A DNA stretch of 64,000 nt, taken from assembly GCA_000179315.1 (NCBI GenBank), contig ADZZ01000251.1:1569-65568 (forward strand), written 5' to 3'. The notes below the pieces were generated by a model. The model was not told the DNA's origin, searched no databases, and was given only the letters and a program-made list of their open reading frames with translations. The stretch is from a delta proteobacterium NaphS2. GTDB taxonomy: Bacteria; Desulfobacterota; DSM-4660; Desulfatiglandales; Desulfatiglandaceae. A program made the translations under genes and the position numbers. The stretch's first letter is position 1. Each line of letters opens with the position of its first letter. Positions 1-8,877 of this stretch are shown piece after piece.

Positions 1-45
1 AAAAATGTCGACTGCCATCTGCTTCACCGCTGGCTGACATGGTGA
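1..45 (+). CDS. 3' end of an upstream gene (partial, uncertain)
   Basis: A reading frame is open from base 1 and stops at the TGA at 43-45, giving a tail with the residues DCHLLHRWLTW. It may be the end of a gene preceding the octaheme cytochrome. The C-H pair recalls NrfH/NapC-type cytochromes, which often partner such enzymes, but no complete CxxCH is visible in the 14 residues available. The piece is too short to identify. Confidence 0.25.
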   Translation, partial: KNVDCHLLHRWLTW

Positions 46-140
46 GCAAAACCATTTTGGAAGCGGTTGACAACCCCATACAGTCATGGCACAATTTTTT
101 CGGACGTCAAATCTTCAATCCTTTCACTTGGAGGCGAATC

Positions 141-1436
141 GTGAAATATTTCCGGTATGTCTGGATGTTGTTGTTCTTCATGGCTGTCTCGGCATTACCC
201 GTAACGGGGCTCATGGCCACAGTCAGTGAACAGGCCTGCATCAAGTGCCATCAGGAGATCTCTCCGGGCCAGGTGGCGGACTGGCGGGCCAGCAAACACA
301 GCCGGGAAGATGTGGGGTGCACCACCTGCCACGGCGAAAAACACATGGAAGCCAAAGACTGTAAACAGGCTCTCATGCCGGATGAAAAGGTGTGCGCTCA
401 ATGTCACGAGGATCAGTTCAATCAGTTTACCAAAGGAAAACACAACCTGGGCTGGGCCTCCATGATGGCGCTTCCCGTAACCCATCTGGAACCCGACATT
501 CTCATAGAGGGCGGCCGAGGCTGCGGCGGATGCCACAATATGGGAGTGAAAACCGAAGCCCAGAAGCAGGCACAGTTGAGGCTTGGCTACCGATACCAGA
601 CCAATTCCTGTGATGAATGCCATACCCGACACGCCTTCTCTAAAAAAGAAGCCCTGAATCCCCGGGCCTGCCAACAATGCCATATGGGATTTGACCACCC
701 TCAGTGGGAGATGTGGAGCAGTTCCAAGCACGGCGCAAGAGCGCTGATCAAAGAGGTGGGAGATCTGCCCAAAGGCGCCAATGCACCCAAGTGCCAGACC
801 TGTCATATGCCCGACGGCAGCCATGATAACCACACGGCCTGGGGCTTTTTGGGAGTGAGGCTGCCCCTGCCCCAGGACCCTCAGTGGAAAGCGGACCGCA
901 TCACGATCTTGAAAGCCCTGAGCGTACTGAACCCTGAAACCGGAAAACCGACAGGTCTTCTGGACGCGGTCAAAACCCTGGATCTGGCCAGACTCACCCA
1001 GGAAGCCTGGCAGACCGAGCGCGACGAAATGCTTCAAATCTGCGCCCGGTGCCATTCCAAGAGCTATGCTCAAAAACAGCTTGAAATGGGAGATGACATG
1101 CTGCGTCAGGCGGACCGCCTCATGGCCCAGGCCATTGAGATCGTGGCGGGTCTTTACCGGGACGCTATCATTCAAAAACCGGAAGCATATCCCTTTAACT
1201 ATCCCAATTTGCTGTTCTTCATGAGGACCGGCGGCGGGAATCTGAATAAGCTTTCCCATATTGATCAGATACTCTTGAAGATGTATCTAAAACATCGCAT
1301 GCGAACGTTCCAGGGTTTTTTCCACATCAACCCGGACTATGCTTACTGGTACGGCTGGGCGTCCATGGTGGATGATCTCGGCAAAATTCAGGAAACCGCC
1401 GGGCTCATGAGGGCAACGCACGCAAAGGGCAAATAG
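141..1436 (+). CDS. Octaheme cytochrome c, hydroxylamine oxidoreductase (HAO)-like
   Basis: A periplasmic multiheme protein of 431 aa. I count eight CxxCH sites (CIKCH, CTTCH, CAQCH, CGGCH, CDECH, CQQCH, CQTCH, CARCH), followed by a long helical C-terminus with an NPDYAYWYGW segment, the architecture of HAO-like octaheme cytochromes. Family members interconvert hydroxylamine, NO, nitrite and ammonium. In anaerobes without a nitrification pathway a reductive or detoxifying role is more likely (inference). The chosen start is GTG at 141: it has GGAGG at 130-134 and gives a normal signal peptide (MKYFRYVWMLLFFMAVSALP, cleavage near residue 26). The frame is open upstream to an ATG at 39, but that would place the hydrophobic signal 34 residues inside the protein. 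The downstream cluster of hemerythrin, Hcp and flavodiiron protein supports a nitrogen-oxide role. Whether a cross-linking tyrosine is present cannot be decided here. Confidence 0.85.
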   Translation: MKYFRYVWMLLFFMAVSALPVTGLMATVSEQACIKCHQEISPGQVADWRASKHSREDVGCTTCHGEKHMEAKDCKQALMPDEKVCAQCHEDQFNQFTKGKHNLGWASMMALPVTHLEPDILIEGGRGCGGCHNMGVKTEAQKQAQLRLGYRYQTNSCDECHTRHAFSKKEALNPRACQQCHMGFDHPQWEMWSSSKHGARALIKEVGDLPKGANAPKCQTCHMPDGSHDNHTAWGFLGVRLPLPQDPQWKADRITILKALSVLNPETGKPTGLLDAVKTLDLARLTQEAWQTERDEMLQICARCHSKSYAQKQLEMGDDMLRQADRLMAQAIEIVAGLYRDAIIQKPEAYPFNYPNLLFFMRTGGGNLNKLSHIDQILLKMYLKHRMRTFQGFFHINPDYAYWYGWASMVDDLGKIQETAGLMRATHAKGK

Positions 1437-1583
1437 GCTGCGATATCACACTTCTTTGGCTTTCAAAAGAAGGGGCTCGCCTAATTTAATTGCGGATCGG
1501 CGTGCAGCCATAGAGATTTTTTTCACGAACAAGATGGGATGACCCCTTTATTCCTTGTCCCTACGCTCCGGGCTCACAGTTAG

Positions 1584-1614
1584 GCCGCGAAAGCAGGTGA
1601 TCCTGCCTCGCGGC
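1584..1614. terminator. Stem-loop between convergent genes
   Basis: The outer arms GCCGCGA/TCGCGGC (7 bp) enclose an inner GCAGG-TGAT-CCTGC stem. The structure lies between the end of the octaheme cytochrome and the end of the opposite-strand HAO-tail gene. There is no T-run on either side, so termination is inferred from position only. Confidence 0.45.
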
Positions 1615-1629
1615 ATTCACGGGTTTTGC

Positions 1630-1950
1630 TCATTTTGTGTGAAACACTTCCACCGGTTTTTGAGTGCTTCCTGTGGCATTGGGATAATCGGGGTAGACAT
1701 AGGCCTTTTTGCCGCTTTTGAGTAGGTGGTCGGCCTCTTCGTTAAATTCGTTGAAGCGGCTTTTCACTTCATAGAAGCCGTGCCACCAAGCATAATCCGG
1801 GGCCATCATCATGGCGCCCATGCGTGCCCGTCGGCCTTCGTGGTGCCAGAGCTCGTAGAACTGAAGCTCCAGGTGTTCGTCAAAAAACTTTGTTTTGTCC
1901 AGGAGCCCTTTGCTGTAGAGTTCATCCAGCTTGGCACGGGCCGGTTTCAT
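1630..1950 (-). CDS. Heme-less stub resembling the C-terminus of HAO-like cytochromes
   Basis: A 106-aa protein whose middle (WHHEGRRARMGAMMMAPDYAWWHGFYEV) matches in pattern the C-terminal helix of the neighbouring octaheme protein, with the shared MAPDYAWWHG/INPDYAYWYG core. It has no CxxCH, no signal peptide and no heme region. A strong ribosome binding site (GAGGAGAGG) sits just before the ATG, so it is apparently translated as a separate short protein rather than being a random fragment. It may be the surviving 3' end of a second HAO-type gene or a free-standing subunit or accessory tail. It faces the octaheme gene tail-to-tail. Homology to the HAO tail is by eye. Confidence 0.55.
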   Translation of the reverse strand: MKPARAKLDELYSKGLLDKTKFFDEHLELQFYELWHHEGRRARMGAMMMAPDYAWWHGFYEVKSRFNEFNEEADHLLKSGKKAYVYPDYPNATGSTQKPVEVFHTK

Positions 1951-2121
1951 GGACCTCTCCTCTCTTTGGAATGTGCCCGGTCAATAAGTGGCCGTGCACC
2001 TTTAAGGCAGACCACCTTCGCCCTGTAAATTTTGTTCTTTTTTCATGCGGCAAGTCACAAATGCACGTTCCAGGTTGCAGGTTTTAGGACGCGGGCTTAA
2101 GAGATGAAAATAAATCTTGAG

Positions 2122-2655
2122 TCATGCTTCAAATGTTTCGATCACCGATCTATATTTCTCATGGATCATTTGCCTGTCGAACTCCCAGAACTCTTCCAGC
2201 ATGGCCTGGTCTTCCTCTTCGGAAAAGTATTTTCGGGCCGAAGGAAAAAAGACTTTATCTTCCTTCTCTATATGCGTTGGGTAGAAATCGATCAAGAACC
2301 CAAGATTTGATATAATTTCCGAAAGCGCTGATTTATTCCCATTTCGATATCTGTCATTGGCTTCCACAAGCTTCTTGGTCGTCTCACGTCCCAGAATGTG
2401 TTCACTAATCAACTCTTCCATCAGCACTTGATCTTTTTCAGACAAATCCTTTTTTTCAAGCGCTCTGAAAAGAATGTTCTCCTCCTTCCCGTGATGGGTT
2501 TTGTCAGCATAAATGCGGATAAAATCAATCGTCTTATCCACCAGTAATGGATCAACGCTTTTCTCTATCTCAACCTTATGAAGCATCCGTTTGATTATCT
2601 CAATCATTCGCTCAATCAGGCGATGTTCTATCATTAGCGGTGCCCGTGCTTGCAT
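2122..2655 (-). CDS. Hemerythrin HHE domain protein
   Basis: A 177-aa cytoplasmic four-helix protein with the spaced His/Glu ligands of the hemerythrin HHE family: EHRLIERM near residue 10, THHGKEEN near residue 55, SEHILGRE near residue 84 and YPTHIEKEDKVFF near residue 130. Such proteins bind a di-iron centre and sense or bind O2 or NO, or handle iron under nitrosative stress. The ATG at 2655 has an excellent GAGGAGG ribosome binding site. The gene lies among Hcp, flavodiiron and HAO-like genes on the same strand, so a role in NO/O2 protection is the natural inference. The ligand set appears intact. Confidence 0.85.
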   Translation of the reverse strand: MQARAPLMIEHRLIERMIEIIKRMLHKVEIEKSVDPLLVDKTIDFIRIYADKTHHGKEENILFRALEKKDLSEKDQVLMEELISEHILGRETTKKLVEANDRYRNGNKSALSEIISNLGFLIDFYPTHIEKEDKVFFPSARKYFSEEEDQAMLEEFWEFDRQMIHEKYRSVIETFEA

Positions 2656-2704
2656 CTCGAACCTCCTCAGGCGTATTTATTTCAGAAGTTTAATGGCGTT
2701 GGCC

Positions 2705-3040
2705 TTATGATCCACGAATCATTACCAGTAACATTTTGAAAGGCTTTTTGGCCCGAAGCGAATGGGAAATATTGGCTGGCATTATCAACATTTCACCTGC
2801 AAAAACATTTTGCGGTTGTCCTCCTATGGCGATTTCCGCCTCGCCGTCCAGGATATAGACCACCGCGTCAAAGGGTGCCGTGTGCTCACTCAGCCCCTGG
2901 CCCGAATCAAACGCAAAAAGTGTCACATTTCCTATGTCTTTTTGTATCAGCGTTTTGCTGACCACGGAACCGTCCGCGTAGTCAACGAATTCTTCAAGGT
3001 TAAATGCCTTGCCTTTTACGGCGCTGGGTGTGTCGCTCAT
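2705..3040 (-). CDS. Small cupin-domain protein
   Basis: A 111-aa single cupin barrel with typical signatures: an FDSGQGLSEHTAPFDAVVYILDGEAEIAIGG-like first motif (His and Glu ligands) and a second motif ending MPANISHSLRA. Members bind a metal and may act as small sensors or enzymes; the substrate is unknown. The start at 3040 is preceded by GGGAGGG; a frame open upstream to 3106 lacks a ribosome binding site. It is co-oriented with hcp upstream and hemerythrin downstream, and cupins of this type often accompany hcp in anaerobes. The product is cytoplasmic. Confidence 0.8.
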   Translation of the reverse strand: MSDTPSAVKGKAFNLEEFVDYADGSVVSKTLIQKDIGNVTLFAFDSGQGLSEHTAPFDAVVYILDGEAEIAIGGQPQNVFAGEMLIMPANISHSLRAKKPFKMLLVMIRGS

Positions 3041-3249
3041 AAAGCCCTCCCTTTCGATATATCTAAGACGACGACCAGAGGGATTGCCAGTCGACGTCTC
3101 AGACACAGATCATTTGATTTAAGGTGAAGCGTCAAATACATTTTTTTGGCACTGCAAACGAAACAAACTCGGAGTTCCCTCAAGTTCGCAAAAGGAACTG
3201 CAGCTTGATCCAGCCTCGTCTTATTGTGCAGGGGCTTTTTTAAACCCTG

Positions 3250-4896
3250 TCAGTTTCCGGCCATCATAGCCGCAATATCCTCCTCAACCGTGCCAACGGG
3301 CTTGATGTTAAATTTCTCCACCAGCACATTGGCCACAGAGGGTGACAAAAATCCCGGCAGTGTGGGACCCAGACGAATGCCCTTGACGCCCAGGAACAGC
3401 AGGGCCAGCAGCACGGCTACGGCCTTTTGCTCGTACCAGGCGATGTCGTAGGACACCGGCAGGTCATTGATGTCATTGAGCCCGAAAACCTCTTTCAGTT
3501 TCAGCGCAATCACCGCCAGCGAATAGCTGTCATTGCACTGGCCCGCGTCCAAAATGCGCGGTATGCCGCCGATGTCGCCCAAATCCAGCTTGTTGTAGCG
3601 GTATTTGGCGCACCCGGCGGTCAGGATCACCGTGTCTTTGGGAAGGTTCTCCGCCACTTCCGTGAAGTAACCGCGCGCCTTCTGCCGCCCGTCGCACCCG
3701 GCCATGACCACGAAGCGCTTGATGGCGCCGGATTTCACGGCGTCGACCACCTTGTCGGCCAGGGCCAGGACCTGGTTGCGGGCAAAACCGCCCACTATTT
3801 TGCCGGTCTCGATTTCCTCCGGAGACGAACACTTTTTGGCCATTTCAATGGCGGCTGAAAAGTCCTTGGATCCACCGTTTGAGCGGTCCGCGATGTGTTT
3901 GGCGCCGGGGTAATTGACCACGGCCGTGGTAAAGAGCCGGTCGAGGTAGGTATTGTCCTTTTTGATGGGGATCAGGCAGTTGGTAGTCAGGATAATGGGT
4001 CCGTTGAAGGACTCGAAATCCTTGTTTTGATGCCACCAGCTTCCCCCGTAGTTGCCCACAAAATGGTCGTATTTCTTGAATGCGGGATAGTAATTGGCCG
4101 GCAGCATTTCCCCGTGGGTGTAAACATCCACACCTGTTCCTTCCGTCTGTTTGAGCAGCTCTTCCATGTCTTTCAGATCATGGCCCGAAATCAAAATGCC
4201 GGGATTTTTGTCCACACCGATGTTCACTTCCGTGATTTCCGGATGTCCGTAGGTGCTGGTGTTGGCTTCATCCAGAAGGGCCATGGTGTTGACCGCGGCT
4301 TCTCCGGCCTTCATGACCATGGCGACCATTTCATCCACGGTAAGATCCCGGGTCGTGGATGCCAAAGCTTCCATGAGAAATCCGTAAATATCGTCTTTTT
4401 CGTGACCCAGAATTGCCGCATGATCGGCATAAGCGGCGATCCCTTTGCAGCCGATGATCAGCATCTCCCTCAGGGATCTGACATCTTCGTTTTGTGCCGC
4501 CGTGATGCGAACCTCATCGGACATTGCCTTGCTAATGATGGCCTCCCTGTCCGTCGCAGCCCAGGTAGCGCAGTCGGGCAGCGCACCGGATACGGAGCCC
4601 CCGGCTTTTGCCTGAACCGAATCCCGAACCTTGAGCGCTTCCCTGATTCGATCGATGATCACATCGTCATCCCACGCGACGTTGGTAATGGTGGTGAAAA
4701 GGGCTTTGCAGATGAAGCGACCCGCGTCTTTGTCTACCGTGCCTGCTTCTTTCAGCTTTTCACCATAGATGGAAATTCCCTTGCACACATAGATGAGCAG
4801 ATCCTGAAGATCCGCCGTCTCCTCCGGTTTTCCGCACACCCCTTTTATGGTGCACCCCTGGTTTTTGGCTGTCTCCTGACATTGAAAACAAAACAT
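3250..4896 (-). CDS. hcp: Hybrid cluster protein (hydroxylamine reductase)
   Basis: A 548-aa protein containing the N-terminal Cys set [15 protein letters not shown]...VCG (C-x2-C-x8-C-x5-C), the class found in strict anaerobes that holds a [4Fe-4S] cluster. The C-terminal hybrid-cluster region is intact (for example [52 protein letters not shown]). Hcp reduces NO to N2O or hydroxylamine to ammonium and protects against nitrosative stress. The ATG at 4896 has AAGGAG at good spacing. Codons upstream to 4980 are open, but would place extra residues before the conserved MFCFQC start. It is probably controlled by the Crp/Fnr regulator at 8179-8877 (inference from known HcpR-hcp pairs), though I found no matching operator directly upstream. 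Confidence 0.95.
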   Translation of the reverse strand: MFCFQCQETAKNQGCTIKGVCGKPEETADLQDLLIYVCKGISIYGEKLKEAGTVDKDAGRFICKALFTTITNVAWDDDVIIDRIREALKVRDSVQAKAGGSVSGALPDCATWAATDREAIISKAMSDEVRITAAQNEDVRSLREMLIIGCKGIAAYADHAAILGHEKDDIYGFLMEALASTTRDLTVDEMVAMVMKAGEAAVNTMALLDEANTSTYGHPEITEVNIGVDKNPGILISGHDLKDMEELLKQTEGTGVDVYTHGEMLPANYYPAFKKYDHFVGNYGGSWWHQNKDFESFNGPIILTTNCLIPIKKDNTYLDRLFTTAVVNYPGAKHIADRSNGGSKDFSAAIEMAKKCSSPEEIETGKIVGGFARNQVLALADKVVDAVKSGAIKRFVVMAGCDGRQKARGYFTEVAENLPKDTVILTAGCAKYRYNKLDLGDIGGIPRILDAGQCNDSYSLAVIALKLKEVFGLNDINDLPVSYDIAWYEQKAVAVLLALLFLGVKGIRLGPTLPGFLSPSVANVLVEKFNIKPVGTVEEDIAAMMAGN

Positions 4897-5133
4897 GGTT
4901 AATTCTCCTTTTGTTATGGGTTTTAATATGTTCAATATCTTTTGCCATGGCCTTTCAGCAGGCAAAGAGATATTATCCATTTCATAAAAGAATCGTATTG
5001 GTTGTTATCAGACAATTTTCCATCCTAAGCCCTTATCTCCCATCGTTCACATCAGCTATGAGTTCTGTGATTGATCCAAACAAGTACGGAATTCATGGCG
5101 TTTTCCGACGCTATAACCTGCAGGAATGCCATC

Positions 5134-5496
5134 CTATTTTGCTACTGACATCAAATATTCTTTAAGGGCAACGGCCTGGTTGCACTGGTTATCGCGAGCC
5201 GAAAAGAGAAGGGTCACTTTTCCTTTAATCGCGAGTTCACGAAGTTGATTCACCAGCTCTGGTTTCGTATCCAGCTCGCCAAAATAACGAATCTTGAAGT
5301 TCTCCCATCTGGAACGATCATGATTGAACCATTTTCTGAGAGCTGTGCTCGGTGCCGCATCCTTCAGCCACAGATCCGCTTTCAGTCTTTCTTTGGTCAT
5401 GCCCCTGGGCCAAACCCGGTCTACCAGGACGCGAATCCCATCCTTCTTTTCGACTGGGCTATATGCACGTTTCGATTGAATATCCATCTGTGCCAT
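5134..5496 (-). CDS. DUF488 family protein (YeaO-like)
   Basis: A 120-aa protein with the family hallmark VLVDRVWPRGMTKERL near residue 25, the WLKDAAPSTALRKWF segment and the closing VTLLFSARDNQCNQAVALKEYL. The family is widespread and short and has no settled function; structures suggest a nucleotide- or nucleic-acid-related role. It lies between hcp and the flavodiiron gene on the same strand, consistent with a stress cluster. It appears complete. Confidence 0.85.
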   Translation of the reverse strand: MAQMDIQSKRAYSPVEKKDGIRVLVDRVWPRGMTKERLKADLWLKDAAPSTALRKWFNHDRSRWENFKIRYFGELDTKPELVNQLRELAIKGKVTLLFSARDNQCNQAVALKEYLMSVAK

Positions 5497-5548
5497 GAGA
5501 AATCACGAGCTATTTTTGTTTCAGAAAAAGCAGCAGCACAAGCATACT

Positions 5549-6727
5549 TTATTTGAAATTATTACCTTTATGCTTCTCCGCAATCGTGCCGGCTAGCCGG
5601 TCCAGGGCTTCAAAATCAGTCTCCGAGGGAATCCCTTTGCATAGAACAGGCCCCAACACTTCGGCTTTCAAATTGGGAATCATGCCGGCAAGGGTCTCCA
5701 CCGTCTTACCGCCCCAGCCATAGGAACCGATAATAGAGAGAAGTTTCACCCGGGGTCTGAGCGCATTGGCGAGAAACGTCGCATAGGCGGCCAGGGGATG
5801 CGGCCCCGCCAGAACCGTAGGCGTGCCAACAACAATGGTGGCCGCATCCACCAGGGCCATGGCCAGCTTGCCGATGTCCGTGACCGGGAGCGGGAACAAC
5901 TCCACTCGGACACCCTTTTCAATCAGTACGGCAGCCAGATGGGTGACCATTTCCCGGGTACTGCCGTGCATGGAGACATAAGGGATGACCACAAGGTTCC
6001 TGGGGGCGCCGGTCACCCAACCCCGGTAGGCTTCCAATATCCAGCCAGGCTGGTCATAAATCTGACCGTGACTGGGAGCGATCATTTGAATGTCATAGAC
6101 TTCCAGTTTCTTCAGATCTTTTTCGATCGCGCTTCGAAACGGCATCATGATCTCGGCAAAATACCGTTTGGCCGCCTCGTATACGCGCCCCTGATCGGTC
6201 ACAAAGAGATCGGTGGTGGCGATGTGAGAGCCAAAGAAATCGCAACTGAAAAGAATCTTGTCCTCTTTCAGATAGGTCACCATGGTTTCGGGCCAGTGCA
6301 CCCATGGGGTTTGAACAAATTGAAGGGTTTTGTCCCCCAGGCTAAGCGTTTCACCGTCTTCTACGGTGACAATCGCCTCTTCCGGAATTTTCAGCAGGTC
6401 CATCAGCATCCCTTTGGCCTTTTCGGTAACCACGACCTTTGCGTCGGGAAACCGTTTCAGCACCATGGCAATGCTTCCGGAGTGGTCCTGCTCAGCGTGG
6501 TGGCTGACGATATAGTCAACTCTGGCGACGTCGGCCAGTTGCGCAATCAAAACACCAGACATGGGTGGATCGGCCGTGTCCATCAGGGCGGTTTTCTCAC
6601 TCCCTTCAACCAGATATGCATTGTAGGTGGTGCCGTCCGGTAGTGGAATGAGCGAATCAAAAAGGCGCCGCTCCCAGTCGATGGCTCCCAGCCAGTAAAT
6701 TCCTTTTTTTATCTGTCTTTTTTGCAT
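5549..6727 (-). CDS. Flavodiiron protein (A-type NO/O2 reductase)
   Basis: A 392-aa protein with two domains. The N-terminal metallo-beta-lactamase-like domain carries the di-iron motif H-x-E-x-D-H (HHAEQDHSG, near residues 81-89) and later His/Asp ligands (FSCDFFGSH, PSHGQIYD). The C-terminal flavodoxin domain starts near residue 255 with the FMN-phosphate loop VSMHGSTREM. Flavodiiron proteins reduce O2 to water or NO to N2O using rubredoxin or F420 as donor. The gene start overlaps the end of the DUF1858 gene by 19 bp, so the two are co-transcribed. Length is normal for the two-domain class. With Hcp and hemerythrin it forms a coherent NO/O2 defence set. Confidence 0.93.
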   Translation of the reverse strand: MQKRQIKKGIYWLGAIDWERRLFDSLIPLPDGTTYNAYLVEGSEKTALMDTADPPMSGVLIAQLADVARVDYIVSHHAEQDHSGSIAMVLKRFPDAKVVVTEKAKGMLMDLLKIPEEAIVTVEDGETLSLGDKTLQFVQTPWVHWPETMVTYLKEDKILFSCDFFGSHIATTDLFVTDQGRVYEAAKRYFAEIMMPFRSAIEKDLKKLEVYDIQMIAPSHGQIYDQPGWILEAYRGWVTGAPRNLVVIPYVSMHGSTREMVTHLAAVLIEKGVRVELFPLPVTDIGKLAMALVDAATIVVGTPTVLAGPHPLAAYATFLANALRPRVKLLSIIGSYGWGGKTVETLAGMIPNLKAEVLGPVLCKGIPSETDFEALDRLAGTIAEKHKGNNFK

Positions 6728-6954
6728 GTCAAGGTCTCCTTTTGTTCATTATTTTTTTGCGACTCGACCGTTTCAGAAAGCTCTTTTAGAAACGGATTCA
6801 GCGCCAACCCATAATTGCGCGTTACATCCCTTAGGGTGTGAAAGGCCTCGGCGGGGCAACCCACACACGCGAGACGGTGCTTCATGAATACCGCTATGGC
6901 CGATGGATATCGCCCCATAAGCTCTCGAATCGTTATTGTGGTGTCAATCTTCAT
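6709..6954 (-). CDS. DUF1858 domain protein
   Basis: An 81-aa protein of the DUF1858 (hydrid-cluster-associated, ScdA N-terminal-like) type: ITIRELMGRYPSAIAVFMKHRLACVGCPAEAFHTL, with the conserved CVGC pair near residue 30. Such domains often sit next to or fused to hybrid cluster or di-iron repair proteins and may bind a redox centre. It overlaps the downstream flavodiiron gene and follows the UROD/MetE-like gene closely (25-bp gap), so it belongs to the same operon. The C-terminal 25 residues are charged and look disordered. Confidence 0.8.
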   Translation of the reverse strand: MKIDTTITIRELMGRYPSAIAVFMKHRLACVGCPAEAFHTLRDVTRNYGLALNPFLKELSETVESQKNNEQKETLTCKKDR

Positions 6955-6979
6955 AGGACGTCCGTTCCAAAACCTGCAT

Positions 6980-8002
6980 TCACAGATATTTGTTGCCCAA
7001 AATCTCTTTCATTTGATTCACAGCGCTAAATGCCCGTTCGACGGTTTTCTCTTTGTCCGGGTTGATCAGGCAGCAGGTGGCAGGCGACAGCATACTCTGT
7101 GAGATCAACAGATCCCGGTCGATGCCCTTGGACCAGAGTGTCTGCCAGACGTCTTCCAGACGCTCAGTCAGATAAGGGATCGCCTCTTTCTCAAACGCTT
7201 CAAAACCGGTTGGAACCATCCCCCAAACCAATACGCCTCCCCGGTCCAGGAATTTTTGAATCGCTTTGGCGTAGGACACGAAAATCTCGCCGTTGGTATG
7301 AACATCCAAGGAGAGCACATCGAGATCCATTCTGAGCAGGAAATCCCAGTCCGGGTTTCCGCACAGGTGGATTCCACGGGGCCGGTCCACCTGAGCGAAA
7401 AAATAGTCCATGTCATCCCTGGCTTTGATATCGCCGTATCCCGCCATGGCGGAAAAAAGGAATTGGAGCCCCGGTTCATCCACGAACATGAATGCATTGG
7501 CATTGCGCTCTTTGAGTCGGGTTAGCTGCACATTGATCCGCCGGGCCATGAAGTCGAGCATGAAGGGGCGTACCGTATCGTCAAACAGAATGGGGCGTTC
7601 ATCCTGATCCAGCACATTGAACCCGAAACTGATGGGACCTTCAAGCTGTCCTCGAATGGCCGGGCGCTGGGCCAGGTCCAGCTCCAGGAATCGGTGATAC
7701 ACCACGGAATAGGTCTCGCTCACATCAAAGTAGTCGGGGTCTTCAAGCCTGAGCAAGGTCTTCTCCAGCTCCTGGTTGAACTTTTCAAAGGAAAACTTCA
7801 GAGTTCGTTTTTCCATATCCAGCAAGATGCCGGGAAAATGTTCGGCCGCCTGCACGTACATATCTTCGTAATAGCTGTAGTGGGGCAATTGCGGCCAAAA
7901 CGGCACATCCAAAGACAAGGCCATGTCGAGTGCACGCTGAACATCGGTGTGGGGCATGACCGCCATAGCGGTGGTCAGAAGGTTGCCGGGTATTCGAGGC
8001 AT
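6980..8002 (-). CDS. UROD/MetE-like zinc-site protein
   Basis: A 340-aa TIM-barrel protein of the uroporphyrinogen decarboxylase/cobalamin-independent methionine synthase superfamily. It has a probable zinc site: HLCGNPDWD (H-x-C) near residue 218 and a later Cys in SMLSPATCCL, the spacing used for thiol activation in MetE-type methyltransferases. The FVDEPGLQFL segment matches the D-E-P motif of MetE-like barrels. Substrate unknown; methyl transfer to a thiol or corrinoid protein is possible. It is the first gene of the operon running through DUF1858 and the flavodiiron protein, with a palindrome (8118-8131) about 115 bp upstream. Confidence 0.75.
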   Translation of the reverse strand: MPRIPGNLLTTAMAVMPHTDVQRALDMALSLDVPFWPQLPHYSYYEDMYVQAAEHFPGILLDMEKRTLKFSFEKFNQELEKTLLRLEDPDYFDVSETYSVVYHRFLELDLAQRPAIRGQLEGPISFGFNVLDQDERPILFDDTVRPFMLDFMARRINVQLTRLKERNANAFMFVDEPGLQFLFSAMAGYGDIKARDDMDYFFAQVDRPRGIHLCGNPDWDFLLRMDLDVLSLDVHTNGEIFVSYAKAIQKFLDRGGVLVWGMVPTGFEAFEKEAIPYLTERLEDVWQTLWSKGIDRDLLISQSMLSPATCCLINPDKEKTVERAFSAVNQMKEILGNKYL

Positions 8003-8117
8003 GAAACGATCCTCACGGTTAAAGGTTGTCGAATACTTTTCTGAAAATGTGAGCGTGGTTCGCAGAAACCTGTTAATTTTTTTGAGTTGATTTTAGACGA
8101 CTATTGAGGTTAGTTCT

Positions 8118-8131
8118 TTGCGCTGGCGCAA
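8118..8131. promoter_or_regulatory. Candidate Crp/Fnr-family operator
   Basis: TTGCG-CTGG-CGCAA is a perfect dyad with 5-bp arms and a 4-bp centre, the geometry of Crp/Fnr/HcpR sites. It lies upstream of the operon starting at 8002 and just past the end of the Crp/Fnr gene on the same strand. Binding is inferred, not shown. Confidence 0.5.
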
Positions 8132-8178
8132 CCAAGGGGTCAAAAAAACGAAAATTCAGGTTGGTGTTTGAAATTTCC

Positions 8179-8877
8179 TCAGCCGTTATCGGCAAAGGCC
8201 ACCAGCGCGTGCGGGTCGTTCACCATAATTTTTTCCCTTCCGGATGAAATCCATCCCTTTTTTTCCCAAGCGCTCAGAATGCGGCTCACGGTATAAAGGG
8301 TGGCGCCGGTATAGTCGGCCAGGTCCTGACGGCTCAACCGAAAGTCAATGACTACGCCTTCATGGGTCTTTCGACCGGATCGTCTCATGATCCGCAGAAG
8401 CGCGCGGGCAATGCGCTGTTCCACCCGTTCCGCGCACAATTCCAGGTAGCGCTTTTGCATTTCTTCCAGGCGATCAAGGGCTCCGCTCAGTAGATTGATG
8501 GTCAGAGAGGGGTAATCGGAAAGAATTTTGAGAATGGTCGGCCGGTCCCAACCCACCACTGTTGTGTCCTCGACAGCCGAGGCCGTGACCGGATAGGTGT
8601 TTTCTTTGAAGACGGCCACCGCGGCAGTCATTTCACCTGGATTGATGTATCGGACAATGGCTTCTTTCCCTTCGATATGCTGTTTGGTGAGTTTCAGGCG
8701 GCCTTTCTGCACAAAATAGCATTGCCGAGCAGCATCTGCTTCATGAAACAAAGTTGTTCCAGCCTTTACGAACCTGCGTTGGCCCGCGCTAAATATTTTC
8801 GGCCTCATTTCCTCAGAAATTCCAGTAAAGATTCCTGAGCGAATGGGCGACTCTAAATAATCCGAAAGGTGATTCAT
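8179..8877 (-). CDS. Crp/Fnr family transcription regulator (HcpR-like)
   Basis: A 232-aa regulator: a cyclic-nucleotide-binding-like sensor barrel (residues about 20-120), dimerisation helix (LSGALDRLEEMQKRYLELCAERVEQRIARALLRI) and C-terminal winged helix with LSRQDLADYTGATLYTVSRILSAWEKKGW as the DNA-reading HTH. There is no Fnr-type Cys cluster at the N-terminus. HcpR-type members in sulfate reducers respond to nitrosative stress and control hcp; assignment to that subgroup is inferred from the surrounding hcp/flavodiiron/HAO genes. It is the most upstream gene of this strand's cluster. The start at 8877 gives MNHLSDYLESP. Confidence 0.85.
   Translation of the reverse strand: MNHLSDYLESPIRSGIFTGISEEMRPKIFSAGQRRFVKAGTTLFHEADAARQCYFVQKGRLKLTKQHIEGKEAIVRYINPGEMTAAVAVFKENTYPVTASAVEDTTVVGWDRPTILKILSDYPSLTINLLSGALDRLEEMQKRYLELCAERVEQRIARALLRIMRRSGRKTHEGVVIDFRLSRQDLADYTGATLYTVSRILSAWEKKGWISSGREKIMVNDPHALVAFADNG

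Noticed and set aside
195-1259. A long open frame on the minus strand across the octaheme cytochrome gene
   Set aside because: The plus-strand frame has eight heme motifs; the antisense frame is a by-product of base composition and has no family pattern or start signals.
3895-4902. A 335-codon plus-strand frame opposite hcp
   Set aside because: The minus strand encodes a full-length Hcp with its Cys ligands; the opposite frame is a shadow.
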